Of a stretch of DNA of 64,000 bases, positions 51,041 through 62,645 are shown one piece after another (the first letter of the stretch is position 1; every line of letters starts with the position of its first letter). Position numbers and translations under genes: made by a program. The notes beneath the pieces were generated by a model that saw only the letters and a list, made by a program, of their open reading frames with translations, was not told where the DNA came from and ran no database searches. Origin of the DNA: Poronia punctata (taxonomy: Eukaryota; Ascomycota; Sordariomycetes; Xylariales; Xylariaceae). Where the stretch lies: contig MU401474.1 of NCBI GenBank assembly GCA_022579005.1, positions 186,001 through 250,000 of the forward strand, written 5' to 3'.

Positions 51041-54000
51041 TCATGATTCGCAGTGACATGATGGAGAGCCTTCTTTGGCCACTTTATCTGACGCTGATTC
51101 CGTGACAGATTTGTCGTCGCTCTCTTTATCTTCTTCCTCTTTCTCCTCGCTGTCGTCCTCGTCGTTCCCCCCCATGTCGCTTGAATCGTCGCTTTCCTCA
51201 TCTGAGTCGCTGCTCATGCTGCCATAACCCGTGTCCGCGTCGAAATTCATTCCCACGATATCACGAGTAACGGCAATGCATCGTTCCACAATCTGATGTC
51301 TGACTTCGGGCTCCAGAGCGCATTCCTTGCCTGTCCATATTCTCAACGTGCCCGCTAGTCGTTCTAATGTACTGGCACATGCTTCCGACGCGAATTCGTG
51401 CGTGGAGAGACGGTCCATTAGTTTGAATGTCGCCGTATACCCGAGTAGTCCCATGTCACAAGCCGGCTGGAGTTGATTGATGACGTTGTAGATGTCGACC
51501 GGCTCGTCCGGCGGCGAGAACTTCTCCAAGTGCGCTATAGCCATGGCACACAACAACGAAGTACGAAGTTCGGCCGTCGTGACCAGAGAAGACGGCAACT
51601 CCTTCAGTGGAGTGAGCGACGATCCGTGACTCGGCGAGGTATTATCGCCGTTCGACGCGAGAGCCGGCGTCACCGGGCCGATAGCTTGCAGTGCCGCCAT
51701 GATGTTGATGCTTCGCTTGTCGTCGCACAACAGAGCTCGGGCCACCAACGCGCGATGTTGGGCCACGGACCCGATCGGCGCCGTTCGAATAGCGAGCGAG
51801 ATCTTGTTCTCGATCTGTAGTGATTCACTGTCCTCCTCATCCACAAACAGGCTGGTGGTAAGGACTTGTTGCAAGGTCATGCTAGACCACCAGGCAGCCA
51901 CAGCGTCCATCGGCGATCGAACTGCTGGGTCATCGATCACAGTGCCCATGCCGTCGATGCTAGTGACGGCATTGCGGTCCGTAGGGCGGTTCCAAGCCAA
52001 GTTATGAGCTCGTTGAACGATGGTCGGGTTGAGCACCCCGTCGCAGTCCTGCTCTAGCAGAGCCGCGAGATGGTCAGGTAGATCGTCATCTGGCAACTCG
52101 TGGCCATTCCGACGCAACTGGACTGTGAGGCGATGCAATTGCTTGGCCTCGTTCCACCTCGTCCTCGCCAATTTAGCGGCAAACACCTGTGCGCCTGCGG
52201 ATAGCGCAGTCACACCGAGTTCCCATAGCAAGACACGGATATGCAATGCGTTCAACATGAGACGGAGTGGCGTGGTTGGCAGCGTGGCTGAAGCAAGCAA
52301 AGTCAAAGTCAACCGGCTTCTGCTGATCTCGACGTCGCCGCCGGCCAGTTGAGCGTCGAGAGCAATGGCCCAAGCCTTGACTCTCGCAATCTCCTGGTCC
52401 TCGGTAAGTCCTGTTAGCAGTTGATAGCCGTGGATGCCGATGAGATTTCGCAAGCTCAGCTTGATAGTCTTGAGGCCGAGGGCCGCTGCTTCTAAAAAGA
52501 AGTTATGGCGTGGGACCCAGACAGTCTGAATCGCCGTAAGCCAGGCCTGCTGGCGAACATGGATAGGGGAAGCAAGTGAAGGGGCTGCCTTTGGCGCAGC
52601 GAGATTGAGTTTCGTCCGTTTTGGATTGGGCGGCTTCGAGTTCATGAGCGACGGCATAAGAGCCCACCAGAGACTGCACAATAGCAAGACAACCTTGATA
52701 GAGTAGATGAACCGTGCGCCCTGCAAAGAATATCCCATGAAATTCACCCCTAAATTGGAGTTGACGAGCTTCAGTAGATGGATCGGAAGTGCGAATAGAC
52801 CGCGACCTTCAGGTGTCCCGTTGCTCTGTTCATTCTCGCGAACGGCTTCCATCAACATGAGACCGGCTAGAGATCCCACCATCAACTTGCCAAAATATGG
52901 ACTAGCATTCTGCCAGCCCCCTCCATGCATCTGCTGTTGCTGCTGCTGCTGTTGTTGAATCTGCTGCTGACGTACCAGAGCAGGGTTCGGCCGATAGGAC
53001 TGCTGGGGTACGGGATAGGGTTGCCCCGCAGCCATCTGAGCGGCAAGGATACGTTTCATCTCTTCCGGCACTTGAATCATGCCCTGGGCATCGCCCCTGC
53101 GAGGGGTCGACATTGGCGAGGGCGCAAAAGTGCTCGGCTCCTGTGCATACGTGGTGGGTGTAGGTGGTGCATGCTGTTGCTGATGAGGGGTCATGGCAGT
53201 GTTCATAGCGCCTGACATGAATAGTTTCTCGAAAGCGGCAATTCGTTGCTGCATAGCTGCATTTTCGCCCACAAGTCGGGAATTGCGCTTCTCCAGATGG
53301 CGGATGTATTCGGTCGCTTTACTCAGGACCTACGTCACGGTTAGTCAGGGTCAAAACCTAAAATAGACGCCAAATGTAAATTGCTGGTAATAGTACCGTT
53401 GCTTTATTTAGTTTATGGGCCGGGGTCAGGCCCTGCAGTTCTTCTCGGTCGTTGGTGGTGTCCTCGCCTCGTGCACTCTTCGACATGATCCGTAGGCTGG
53501 GCACACTATCTCGCAGAGCTGCGATCTTATCGTTCAGATTTGTCCGGTATCTCTTTTCGATCATATTATGGGCAGTCTTCTTCACAGGCTGATGGCCGTC
53601 TTCGTCATCGTCATCGTCTTCATCGGCCGACGACTGCTTCCTCTTGCGAGAGCTGGCCTTTCCCAGATCCCTCATCTCTTCGGGTGAGGAAGACATCGAG
53701 GACTTGCCGCGACCCCCAAACGAGCCGGGGCTGGGCTCGCTTCGAGGGGAATGATAAGGGATACTTGGCGGCATAGCAATCTTCTGCAACTTCTGTCGCT
53801 GTTCGTCACTTAAAAGGCTGACCGCGCCTTGGGCCGCAGGAGGAGCGGGCGGCACGGACGATCGCGTGTGCGAGACATCGGGCGAGGCGACGGGCGTAGC
53901 CATCGCAATGGCCGAAGGGCCAAGTTCGTTCGTCATGGGCATCGAGGGCATCGGGACAGACTGCTGCACAGGAAGGCCATCCTGCATGGTATACTGTTGA

Positions 54001-54218
54001 TTCAGGTTCCATCCATCCTGGTACAAGGGGCTGGCGTCGAATGTGTCGAATGGAGGGGGTTCCTGAAAGGGCCAACTCGAATCGTGAAAGAATTGCTGCT
54101 CGTCACTAGCCGGTAGTGAGTCCCCGTTTCCGCCACCAGCAGAGCTGCTGCCCTGGTAGTAGGCTGAATTGGGATCATCGAGCCCAAAGAGGCCGGAATT
54201 GCTCTGACGGTCGGTCAT
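51041..54218 (-). CDS. sre1: SREBP-family bHLH transcription factor, membrane-anchored (Sre1/SreA type)
   Basis: This is a sterol/hypoxia-responsive transcription factor precursor held in the ER membrane; in fungi its N-terminal part is released by proteolysis and activates ergosterol, low-oxygen and drug-response genes. Exons in transcribed order are 54218-53397 and 53329-51041, with a 67-nt intron (GTACTA...GTAG) inside the bHLH, giving 1036 residues. The bHLH spans about 213-290: [19 protein letters not shown] with the SREBP-specific Tyr in EKRYR, a long loop (about 246-265), then [21 protein letters not shown] Gln-rich tract sits near residue 396-407. Two hydrophobic segments, about 421-436 ([13 protein letters not shown]) and 481-500 ([17 protein letters not shown]), flank a short lumenal loop as in SREBPs. 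The C-terminal half is an all-helical regulatory-type region ending in a very acidic tail rich in Asp, Glu and Ser. The N-terminal ~200 residues are low complexity with an acidic Asp run before the bHLH. Family assignment is very strong. Confidence 0.95.
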
Positions 54219-55460
54219 GCTGATGGGCTCACCAGATGCACGCGTGGTTCGACATATGTGAGGTGGAAGATAATGGGCAGGTCAGCACACAAGCGATAAG
54301 CAATAGAACGTAGGCGGCGGACAATCGGCAGGGGGGGGTGTGGCTTCACAGCCAATCTTGGGTCAACCGCGCGAAGAGGAAGAGTAGGAGACCGGAGGAG
54401 GGGGGGGTTGGAGCAGAAGACAATCGTGATTAGGTAGTTGCTAGTGGCCTGATCCGAAGCGGGTCGAGGGGAGTACCGGGTAAGGAAGTATACAGTAGTG
54501 GCCTAAAGATATAGTGATACAACCTAGGTGGGATAACTGCTCGCTGGGCCCAAGTACCGAGTAATTTAGTTATGTTAGATACCCAGTTTAGGAATATGCG
54601 GCCACCAAGTCGACGGGTCCGGTTATGTCTAGTGAAAAATAGCAGCAGATAAAAACCAATCTACCAGTATATGTATGTATACTAGCTCCCTTCCAGTCGC
54701 GACTTGAGAAGGAAAATTGTTTTCAACGTCCAGCTAGGTAGAACGCTAGATAGGTGACTTTCAACACGCTGCTCAATACTCCGGGAGGAGAAAAATTCGG
54801 GGTTGGCTCGAATCAACCAGGTAAAGAAGTGAAGTTTTAAAAGGTGAGGGAAGTTGACGGGCAGGAGGGAGCTCGTTCTGTGACACCTAGCCCCCTGAAG
54901 ACTAAAGTCTGATGCTGTGTAAGTCTCAGTAAGTAATTTTTCAATATATATTGCCCATCTATCGTGCTAATGCTAGTTAGAATAGTCTGTTGTAATAGGT
55001 AACTTTCCATACCTCTCAAGTGTTTGATACAACTTAAATCTAGCACGGCGAGTACAACTCGTAGGAGGCAAATATGTAGCTGTGTACGAGTACGTGTAGG
55101 TATATGTACACGTACGTGTATGTGAATTTCACGGGTATTGCCCGTCGCTCACTAACTATCCCAATCTAACCCCTTTCCGACCGCTTAGCTTGTTACTTTC
55201 AGGTCTAAGCAAAATTCGGGTGAAATTGAGGGATATGACCGGGCGTTAGTGAGCAAGGCGAGAAGAGGTTGAACCAAATAGGTAGAGCTACTCGTAAAAC
55301 TCTAATATGTCAAGTGAGCTTGGAAACCGAAGATCATGGGGAATGAGTTGGCGGTCACCAGGAAGTTGGATCTGGTTGGGAAACGAGAGTAGGCCAAAGT
55401 GACAGGGAACCGGTATTCCTGCTCGATTTTTCGCTGTGGCCGTCTACTAACCGAATAGAA

Positions 55461-55468
55461 CGGACAGG
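55461..55468. repeat. Left 8-bp target-site duplication of the hAT-type element
   Basis: CGGACAGG directly precedes the left terminal CAGGG and is repeated exactly after the right end at 56569-56576. Confidence 0.92.
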
Positions 55469-56568
55469 CAGGGCTGTTAAATTAGTATATAGTAATTAGT
55501 ACTACATGTAGTATTACTACATGTAGTATAGTATTAGTACAAGATTTTCATTACTATAGTAGTATTAGTATAGGTTATTACTATACTACACTTTTTGTAG
55601 TAATACTAAATACTATATATAATATTACTACATTACTATAAAAGTTAATTTACATTATATTACACTGTAAAATATACTGTATAGCACAGTGTAAATAGCA
55701 TTTTTACTGTTTTTAATACTGTTTATATTTTTATATAAGAAATTTTTTTAAATTTATTTTTAAAAAAAATAAAGTTTATATAAAGCTTAATATTTAAAAA
55801 TTATACTATATTATTATAAATATTAATAAGTTATAACTTATTATATTAAAAAATAAATAGTATTTATTTTTAATATTAATAAATATAGCTAAAATATATT
55901 TAGCTATACTAGCATTTTTTATAGCTATTAAAAGGGGTTTTTTATTACTAGTAATATTATTATAAAAAATAGAAATAGCTTTAGTTTAAAAATAGTAAAA
56001 GCAATAATTTTATTAAAAAGTTAAAATATTATAAGTTTAAATTCTATTAACTTAAACAATAAAAGCTAAATATAAATAGCTTTTTCTTTCCTTTATTTTC
56101 TTTTCTTTTCTTTTATTTTCCTTTATTTCCTTTATTTTCTTTTATTTTCTTTTATTTTTTTTTATTTTTTTTTATTTTTCTTTTTTTTCTTCTTTTTTTT
56201 TTCTTTTTTTTCTTTTTTTTCTTTTTTTTTATTTTTTTTTTCTTTTTTTTCTTTTTTTTTATTTTCTTTATTTTCTTTTATTTTCTTTAATTTTCTTTTC
56301 TTTTCTTTTCTTTTTTTTCTTTTATAAATTTAGTTACTTTAGCTATATATTTACCTTTAAATTTTGTTTAAAAAATAAAGTTTTAAATAAAAACTGTAGT
56401 ATTTTTTATAGTAATTGTAGTATTACTACATATTACAGTAGTAATTACTACATGTAGTATTAGTATAGGCTATTACTAAAGCCTGTAGTATTAGTATAAG
56501 CTATTACTAACTACATGTAGTATTAGTATAGGCAATTACTACATTAGTATTACTAATTTACAGCCCTG
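55469..56568. mobile_element. Non-autonomous hAT-type element, 1,100 bp, extremely AT-rich
   Basis: The left end reads CAGGGCTGTTAAATTAGTA and the right end, reversed, CAGGGCTGTAAATTAGTA; they match apart from one T insertion. Perfect 8-bp direct repeats CGGACAGG flank the element (55461-55468 and 56569-56576). Termini starting CAGGG plus an 8-bp duplication are hallmarks of the hAT superfamily. The interior is almost free of G and C and has no transposase frame, so it is non-autonomous. Subterminal regions at both ends repeat the palindromic motif TACTACATGTAGTA and TAGTATAGGC-type units, as expected for transposase-binding arrays. A ~230-bp T-rich, C-interrupted pyrimidine tract fills 56090-56322. 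Element boundaries are exact by the duplication. Confidence 0.93.
56090..56322. repeat. Polypyrimidine (TTTTC/TTTA)n tract inside the hAT-type element
   Basis: About 230 bases contain T runs of 4-10 broken by single C or A, almost without G on this strand. It sits right of centre in the element and may have arisen by slippage. Confidence 0.9.
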
Positions 56569-56576
56569 CGGACAGG
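56569..56576. repeat. Right 8-bp target-site duplication of the hAT-type element
   Basis: CGGACAGG follows the right terminal CCCTG and equals the left copy at 55461-55468. Confidence 0.92.
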
Positions 56577-58908
56577 CTTGGACAGGTCTGGACAGGTCAC
56601 AATTCAACCAGGCCCTTTGCCCACTGCTGGTCTTCATCTTTGGGTAGTCCAATAGAACGCCAGAATACCGCAGTACCTGTAAAAGTACGTACATACCGGA
56701 AAACTTGCCAGATCAGATCATACGATGGCGGAACAGATCGGATACCTCCTAACCGCCTTAGAACTAAGACATGCGAATCGTTATTGGGCAGGCTCGTCGT
56801 TCTCCTGCTTGGTGATGGAAGGTTTAAACCACGCTATGATTCACTAGTCCTTAATGAACTTAGCGTTATATTCTAGCCACTTATAGCTTGTTTGTGACGT
56901 ACGGGTCCGCTAAACCACGTGCTTTGCAGCAAGTGAAGTCTCGGAGCGCCCCGTACCTGGAAATTTTGCAGCAGCATCCTGGATTAATAGATTCTGTATA
57001 GAGGAATATAAAGGCTGCATTGATGGATATAAGCATTTTATATGGAGGTTATTTGCACAGGTAAGATTATTGGGAAGACGAGAATATATACTTGAAGGGG
57101 GTTGTAGTGACGATGCCATAAAGCTTGAAGCCGATATATGTACGATTCGAGAGGGTTGAATAGGTATATTTTTCTCTTTTGTGTAAATAGTGCTTTCGCG
57201 TTCTATATGCAGATATCTATTTGGCCTCAAGACATATTTTACCATGGGAAGACTAAAGATATTGCTTCAATCTGCGGCTGCACTTAAATTCCACCTATAG
57301 TTTCTCTCAGTCTCATCGGCGAGCCCACATAGCCTACGAGTAGATACACAGCAACTCGTGACGCTCAAGGTAAGGCAGAGTATATCTCCGTTAAACTGGG
57401 CGTCTACTACAAATAAGAGCTTATACCCAGTACCACAGCAACCAGTCATCAGGCAAAGAGACAAGGCCGACAACACCGTGAAAGAGAAAATAAGAGTTTT
57501 GTACCTCTTTCTGAAGTTGTACGAGTACGTGTACTCGTAGGTAGCTCTACAGTAGTCTAACCGTCTACGAGTAGACACTCCCCTTTCTATACCCCGCTCT
57601 CCTTACCCGTCACCCCGTGTTTCTAATCAAGAGTTTGCCATTTTGACAGATATTATTGCGTACTATATCTTGCGTGTGTTTTGCTGCTGTGTATATGCCT
57701 ATGACAGCGTAAAGAAGAAGATTATCCAGATAGGTTATTTAGGTAGGTCATTCTAGTCTCTTTACAGACTTGTCTAGAATATAAAACCTACTCGTACCGG
57801 TGTAACTTGTAGGTATTTTACGTGTACGGGCTAGGTAGACTGCCTACTTCCTTACCTTACCTAGACTAGTAGGTGTGTGTGTAGTTACCTACCTACTTGT
57901 ACAGGCTTACAGCTACTTAAAGGGGTTACGGGTTTGCTCCATAGATACAATCAAATCGACGATGAAGATATTAATAAAATAAGACATTTTCTACATAGAG
58001 TCAAGCGCACGGCAGTCCTCCACATTACTTGATCATTTTTTTCTTCAAAATTTTGTGTACAAGTACAGACAAGGAAGAACAAAACCCATACGAGTATGCT
58101 TCTCTTCATAATAGCCTGTTTTCCTACCCAATCGCTAGACCTCTCTGTCTGTACCTTGCCTCACATTCTACTATTACCTATTTATGGTAGATATGAGGGA
58201 TAATGCAAACATTTTGCATTGGAGACTTCCACTATCCCCTCCTTCTTGCGTTCCCGGGGGTTTTTTTTGGTTTTTTTTTCTTGTGGTGGCTATCTAGAAG
58301 AAAGGCCGTTCCCTCCAATATATGCTATACGGCCTGCCAGTTCTGCGTAGGCGGATTTGTGCGACGATTGAATTTTCCCCAGAGGCGTAGTTGTGCAAAC
58401 CCCGAAAACTACAGAATGCTGTATGACAAAGAAGAAGGCCTTACACTGCCAGCAAGTCCCCCAGCCTCATAGCCTAATGTTGCACCCGACGAGAGATAAA
58501 GAAAACCCGTTGCTTGGGCCCTACTGTAATGCATGGTTGTGATCTTTCTTGTCTATGCATATTCTATTCTATTCTAATTCATTCCTGCAATTCGATACCA
58601 TGCCACCACACCAAGACAATCTACCTAACCTACGCTTGTCGCCTTCGTCCTCGGAAACAGACAGGGCTGATCCCTCCCTTTAGTGCAACCCTTCATTGTT
58701 CAGCCGTCATATGATAAAATAGTGTACGAGTAAAGAGTCAGCTGAATAGGCGATCGAACCACTTTTTAGTAAAAGAGAGGTAGTTATCCGTAGACGGTTC
58801 CATACGGCCGGGTTTTGCTCTCTCCTCCCTCGTACGTTTCGCCTCTAGCCAGTACGAATTGTCCGTCTTATTGCGGGATATGTAAATATTTCTTTACTTT
58901 AAGATTTT

Positions 58909-58938
58909 GCCAAAAGCCAAAAGCCAAAAGCCAAAAGC
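58909..58938. repeat. (GCCAAAA)n heptanucleotide repeat
   Basis: Four tandem 7-bp units lie in spacer downstream of the membrane-protein gene. Confidence 0.9.
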
Positions 58939-59480
58939 GATAGTAACCGACTTTATAATGACTCGTAATTCTCTATAGCAACACCTACTAAACAAAAATT
59001 TGAGATCTGGAAGAAAAAAAGCCATCGCAGATATCCACTTGGAAAAGAAAGATGCCGAGGGCTGACATGAGTCAAGTTTAGCCACGTGTATAATCGTAGA
59101 TTCCCGTCTCTCATGTGGGTAATAATCGATGGCGTCGATAAAGGTGACCAAGCTCTGGTGACGGAAGCGAAAGCGGCTCGGCATGTCATAAGCACTTTAA
59201 AATAATTGAGAACACAACAACTGTGAGTTGTAGACATCTTTGTCTATTACTACTAAAAATCTGATATGGTGACGACTCCTGTATAACTCCGCTGGTATAT
59301 AACAAAAAAAGTAAACATTCCCCTGCCACCCCAATCTTTAGGTCTACAGCTATTGGTAGATCTCTTCATGAATATAAAAAAGGCTTGTGCGTCCATAGCG
59401 CAATAACAAAACCATATCTTGAGGGTTTCAAGAAATAAAAATAATAGGATATATACCCAACCTGTGGGGTAGCTGCTCAA

Positions 59481-61121
59481 TTACCACATATCCTCCGTGC
59501 TCCGCACCATTTGCATCGTCGGTGTCTTCGGTTGCATCTGCTTCATCCTCTTGCGATCCGCTTTAGTCACTAGTGATGGTGTAACAGGCACCACGGGCGA
59601 GAACGGCTGATAAGGCGAATACGGCACTGGCGCACCAGTCCACGGCGTTCGCATACCCGGCGACAATGGTGCGCGTTCGAATGTCGTTTGTTTCGTTGTC
59701 TGCGCCGACGGCGAGCTCAAAGCTGGCTCGTAGGCACGCAGGGGAAGCGTACCTCCCGTGCGAACCGCCGACGGGGCGTTTGGCCGGGAGAAGGAGGAGC
59801 CCGGCTTCGGCGACGATGGGAAGGTAGAACCGGGCTTGGGCGACGAAGGCAGGGACGGGAAGCGGGTCATGTTGGGCTTGGGCGAGCTGGGTAGGCCGAC
59901 GAGTGGCGCTGTTGACCGCTCTGATGTGGCCGATACCGGATCGACCTCGCTTGGCGCCTGCGAGTACAATCGCGACCCGAATTGCGCGCGGAGGCGCTCG
60001 TCTATGCTCATCGCACTCTCGGGCGACATATCTGGTTGGGAATATGGCGCCGTGTGCTGCCTATTTGCGCGCATGTACGGTTGCTGGTCTGCAGGGATGG
60101 GCGGCGGTGAGGCCGGCGCATATTGTCGTGGCGGGATCGCGTTCATCTCCTGATCTTCATGGTGCGGAAACGTGCCCGACATGGGCGTCATGATCGGTGA
60201 CGAGATCGTGATGCCCTTGGCATTCTTCTTCTTTGGTGACTTGAGGGCGGACAAGATGGAAGATGTGCGGGACTGTCTCTCGGGCTCACTGTTGGAGAAG
60301 TCTAGGTTCGCGGGTTTGCCTTTGCCTCTCTTCAGTATTCCTTGCTTCGGCGCTGATTCTCTTGCGGCGGCTTGTCTTGCTAGGGGCGCCGGGGGTCCTT
60401 CGATGGGCGTACCGGCCTCCTTCGCGGCCTCGTGCTCCAGCACGTATTTGTACATCTCTTCTAATTGTTGCTGCGCCATTTCGCGATCTGCAGCAACAAC
60501 CCTCTGGTCTACTAGGTAATTGACGCCGAGCGTGCTTGCGCCAAGAGTGCTCGTCGAATGGGTCGAAAACGACGTAGAGAGCGTATATGGGTTAGCCCCT
60601 TCTTGGAAGGGATACGGACTATATATCTGGTCCGCGGACGGGGTGCCAGGTGTTGGGTAAGAAAAGTTCTTGATGGGCGACTTTGGTGTCTGAGGTTGCT
60701 CTGGGTGAGGGTAGAGTTCAGGCCTATCCCCAGGATTCAATCCCTTGGGGAATGCGAATTCGTAAGAGTACTCCTCGCCGTCTAATTCCTCCTCCCCAGC
60801 TGTCAGATGCTCACGACGTTTCTTTGCGAGCAAAAGTAGGATGGTGGCAACTATGACGAGAGACAAAGCGTATGCGCCAACGATGCCACCGATTTGAGCG
60901 GGGAGGAAGGCCGGGTTGCGAAGCGCCCCGGCAGATAATGGAGGGCCGTCTTCTGGTGACGGCGTAGGATCAAAATAGTTTGAATATAATGTGAGCTCTG
61001 GTGCGCTCTTTCTAGCGACTCTGAGTTTTGTCGAGGCACACAAAGGGAGAAACTCTAGAAAGAAGATCGAGAGAAGAGGGAGTCTGAGTGAGGGAGGCGT
61101 GCTATAAAGCCCCGGGCGCAT
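59481..61121 (-). CDS. Single-pass membrane protein with long disordered Pro/Ser-rich tail
   Basis: The modelled protein has 546 residues. The start at 61121 (MRPGLYSTPP) gives a possible signal peptide at about 10-30 (LRLPLLSIFFLEFLPLCAS). The frame is open 50 codons further upstream, and an upstream exon spliced near the APELTLYSN segment is also possible, so the N-terminus is uncertain. A segment NYFDPTPSPEDGPPLSAGA precedes one strong transmembrane helix at about 77-99 (IGGIVGAYALSLVIVATILL), followed by basic KKRREHL, so the tail is predicted cytosolic. The tail has many SSPKP repeats (four, about residues 420-460), SP/TP sites for proline-directed kinases, and a conserved-looking C-terminus KADRKRMKQMQPKTPTMQM ending EDMW. 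I recognise it as resembling conserved but uncharacterised Pezizomycotina proteins; the layout resembles small membrane scaffolds or sensors, but no function is claimed. Confidence 0.8.
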   Translation of the reverse strand: MRPGLYSTPPSLRLPLLSIFFLEFLPLCASTKLRVARKSAPELTLYSNYFDPTPSPEDGPPLSAGALRNPAFLPAQIGGIVGAYALSLVIVATILLLLAKKRREHLTAGEEELDGEEYSYEFAFPKGLNPGDRPELYPHPEQPQTPKSPIKNFSYPTPGTPSADQIYSPYPFQEGANPYTLSTSFSTHSTSTLGASTLGVNYLVDQRVVAADREMAQQQLEEMYKYVLEHEAAKEAGTPIEGPPAPLARQAAARESAPKQGILKRGKGKPANLDFSNSEPERQSRTSSILSALKSPKKKNAKGITISSPIMTPMSGTFPHHEDQEMNAIPPRQYAPASPPPIPADQQPYMRANRQHTAPYSQPDMSPESAMSIDERLRAQFGSRLYSQAPSEVDPVSATSERSTAPLVGLPSSPKPNMTRFPSLPSSPKPGSTFPSSPKPGSSFSRPNAPSAVRTGGTLPLRAYEPALSSPSAQTTKQTTFERAPLSPGMRTPWTGAPVPYSPYQPFSPVVPVTPSLVTKADRKRMKQMQPKTPTMQMVRSTEDMW

Positions 61122-62645
61122 GGTGTTGTACTGTAGGTTGCCGATCGTCGTAAAATATAACCATGTTCCCAACGGCTTGATATTGCTTAGATAGTTGTTA
61201 GTGCCAGAAGCACCTCCTGACCCTTCATTCGAAACGCATACTGCTAGGGGACCGGCGAAGGTCAAACACACTTTGGGAGGACAAAAGGGTATATAGCGGC
61301 TGGTGAAGTTCGGCAGTGTCTCGAGAGTGGGCCGTTGGTTGTTGGGGCCGACATATCACGGCTTACTCTGCGATGTGAACTGGCTTCTCACTTGTCAGAA
61401 AAGGCTGGGCTCTGGGGCAGAGGCCTGGCATCCCTGGTGGCTTTGGGGACACCTGCATGACAGGACCCCAGCGATACAACCATTCAGCGTGAAAGATGGC
61501 CATTTTGATCACATTGATTTTAGGAGTTAACGGGCCATGGTTGAATTCGGCCACGCTGGTTGGATGGAAGAAAGGGCGTGACAGGGAGTTAAGCGCTGAG
61601 GATTCGAGATATGGAGTTGATTGGCGGTTACCGGTTACATTTGGTTCTGGACCCCGCCCGGTCCGCCTGCTTTCTCCCCGATCTCTTGCTGAATTGGTTC
61701 CTGGTCCCTAGACTATACTATTTTGGTCTGTCTTGATAGAGGCAGATACCGATACTTGTCCATTCAGTTTGCTTTTTGATCTACCATTATTGGACCTAGT
61801 GCTGTGAATGCGTCTTTTCACATATCGTGGCCTGCAGGTGCTAGAGGAGTGGGATGCCGTGGTTATGTATGTAGGTAAGGTGATGCGATGCATTAGAGGT
61901 AGTCTAGATAAACTGATGCTCCTGTTCAATTTCGCATTGGCATGTTTCTATGGTTAGTATCCCAAGTACTCGTATCTGTCTGACCCAGATATCATGATAC
62001 CAGCTTAACCTTACGAGTGGGTAGGTATCCAAGGCATCCAGTACAGACATCAATCATCCCAACCGACCGTTCACCAAAGTTGTCGACGCCTATGCCAGCC
62101 GCAATAGCAAATGCAAGATTTATAATCTAGTATTACATAAGTATGAAGTTACGGTTGCGATCAAGACAAGACCTTAAGGTGTGTACGAGTAGCATGTATG
62201 ATCCTTCTGGAGTCTGGACACATGCTCGCAACGATGTCTCTCACGGGCCACAAATACCAGACAGAGTCTGCTTAGGTAAGCCTCTTTTTAGAGAGAACCT
62301 ACCATTAACCACATATGGCAGGAACAATATGCAGCTATAGTAGGTATATTTGAAAATATGTATGTATCAGACATAATCTCGCGATACAATTCCCGATGAC
62401 GCATTCGAGCTTGTAATGGCCGGTAGCTCTTGCACTCTCAGCTCTAAAATGGAACATGGTCTAGGCATCCAGGTAACCAAGACCCTTCACGTACATCTAG
62501 ACTAAACCGATGACTTCTATGTAAAGAGGTATGTGTTGATAGACCTACCGACATACGTATTACAGTAACACCTCCTTGATTGGTACTTTGTTAGCCGTCC
62601 ATTCGATGGTACCCCTCTTGTCTTGACTTGAAGCCAGAGAAGAAG
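61122..62645. other. Divergent promoter region between membrane-protein and IMPACT-domain genes
   Basis: No independent gene is supported. Bases 61122-61271 continue the open frame of the membrane-protein gene and may be 5' UTR or coding. The remaining ~1.4 kb should hold both promoters. Some TAGGTA and GTACGAGTAG motifs occur near 62010-62200. Confidence 0.6.

Larger units (their letters stand above)
54219..59480. other. 5.3-kb spacer between the SREBP and single-pass membrane-protein genes
   Basis: No coding region is supported. It contains the promoter of the SREBP gene at its low end, the hAT-type element at 55469-56568, a 20-bp near-palindrome built from TACGAGTAC and GTACTCGTA at about 57519-57538, and an (AAAAGCC)n repeat at 58909-58938. 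TACGAG and GTACGTGTAC motifs cluster near 55070-55130. The upper end should be the 3' UTR of the membrane-protein gene. Confidence 0.65.
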
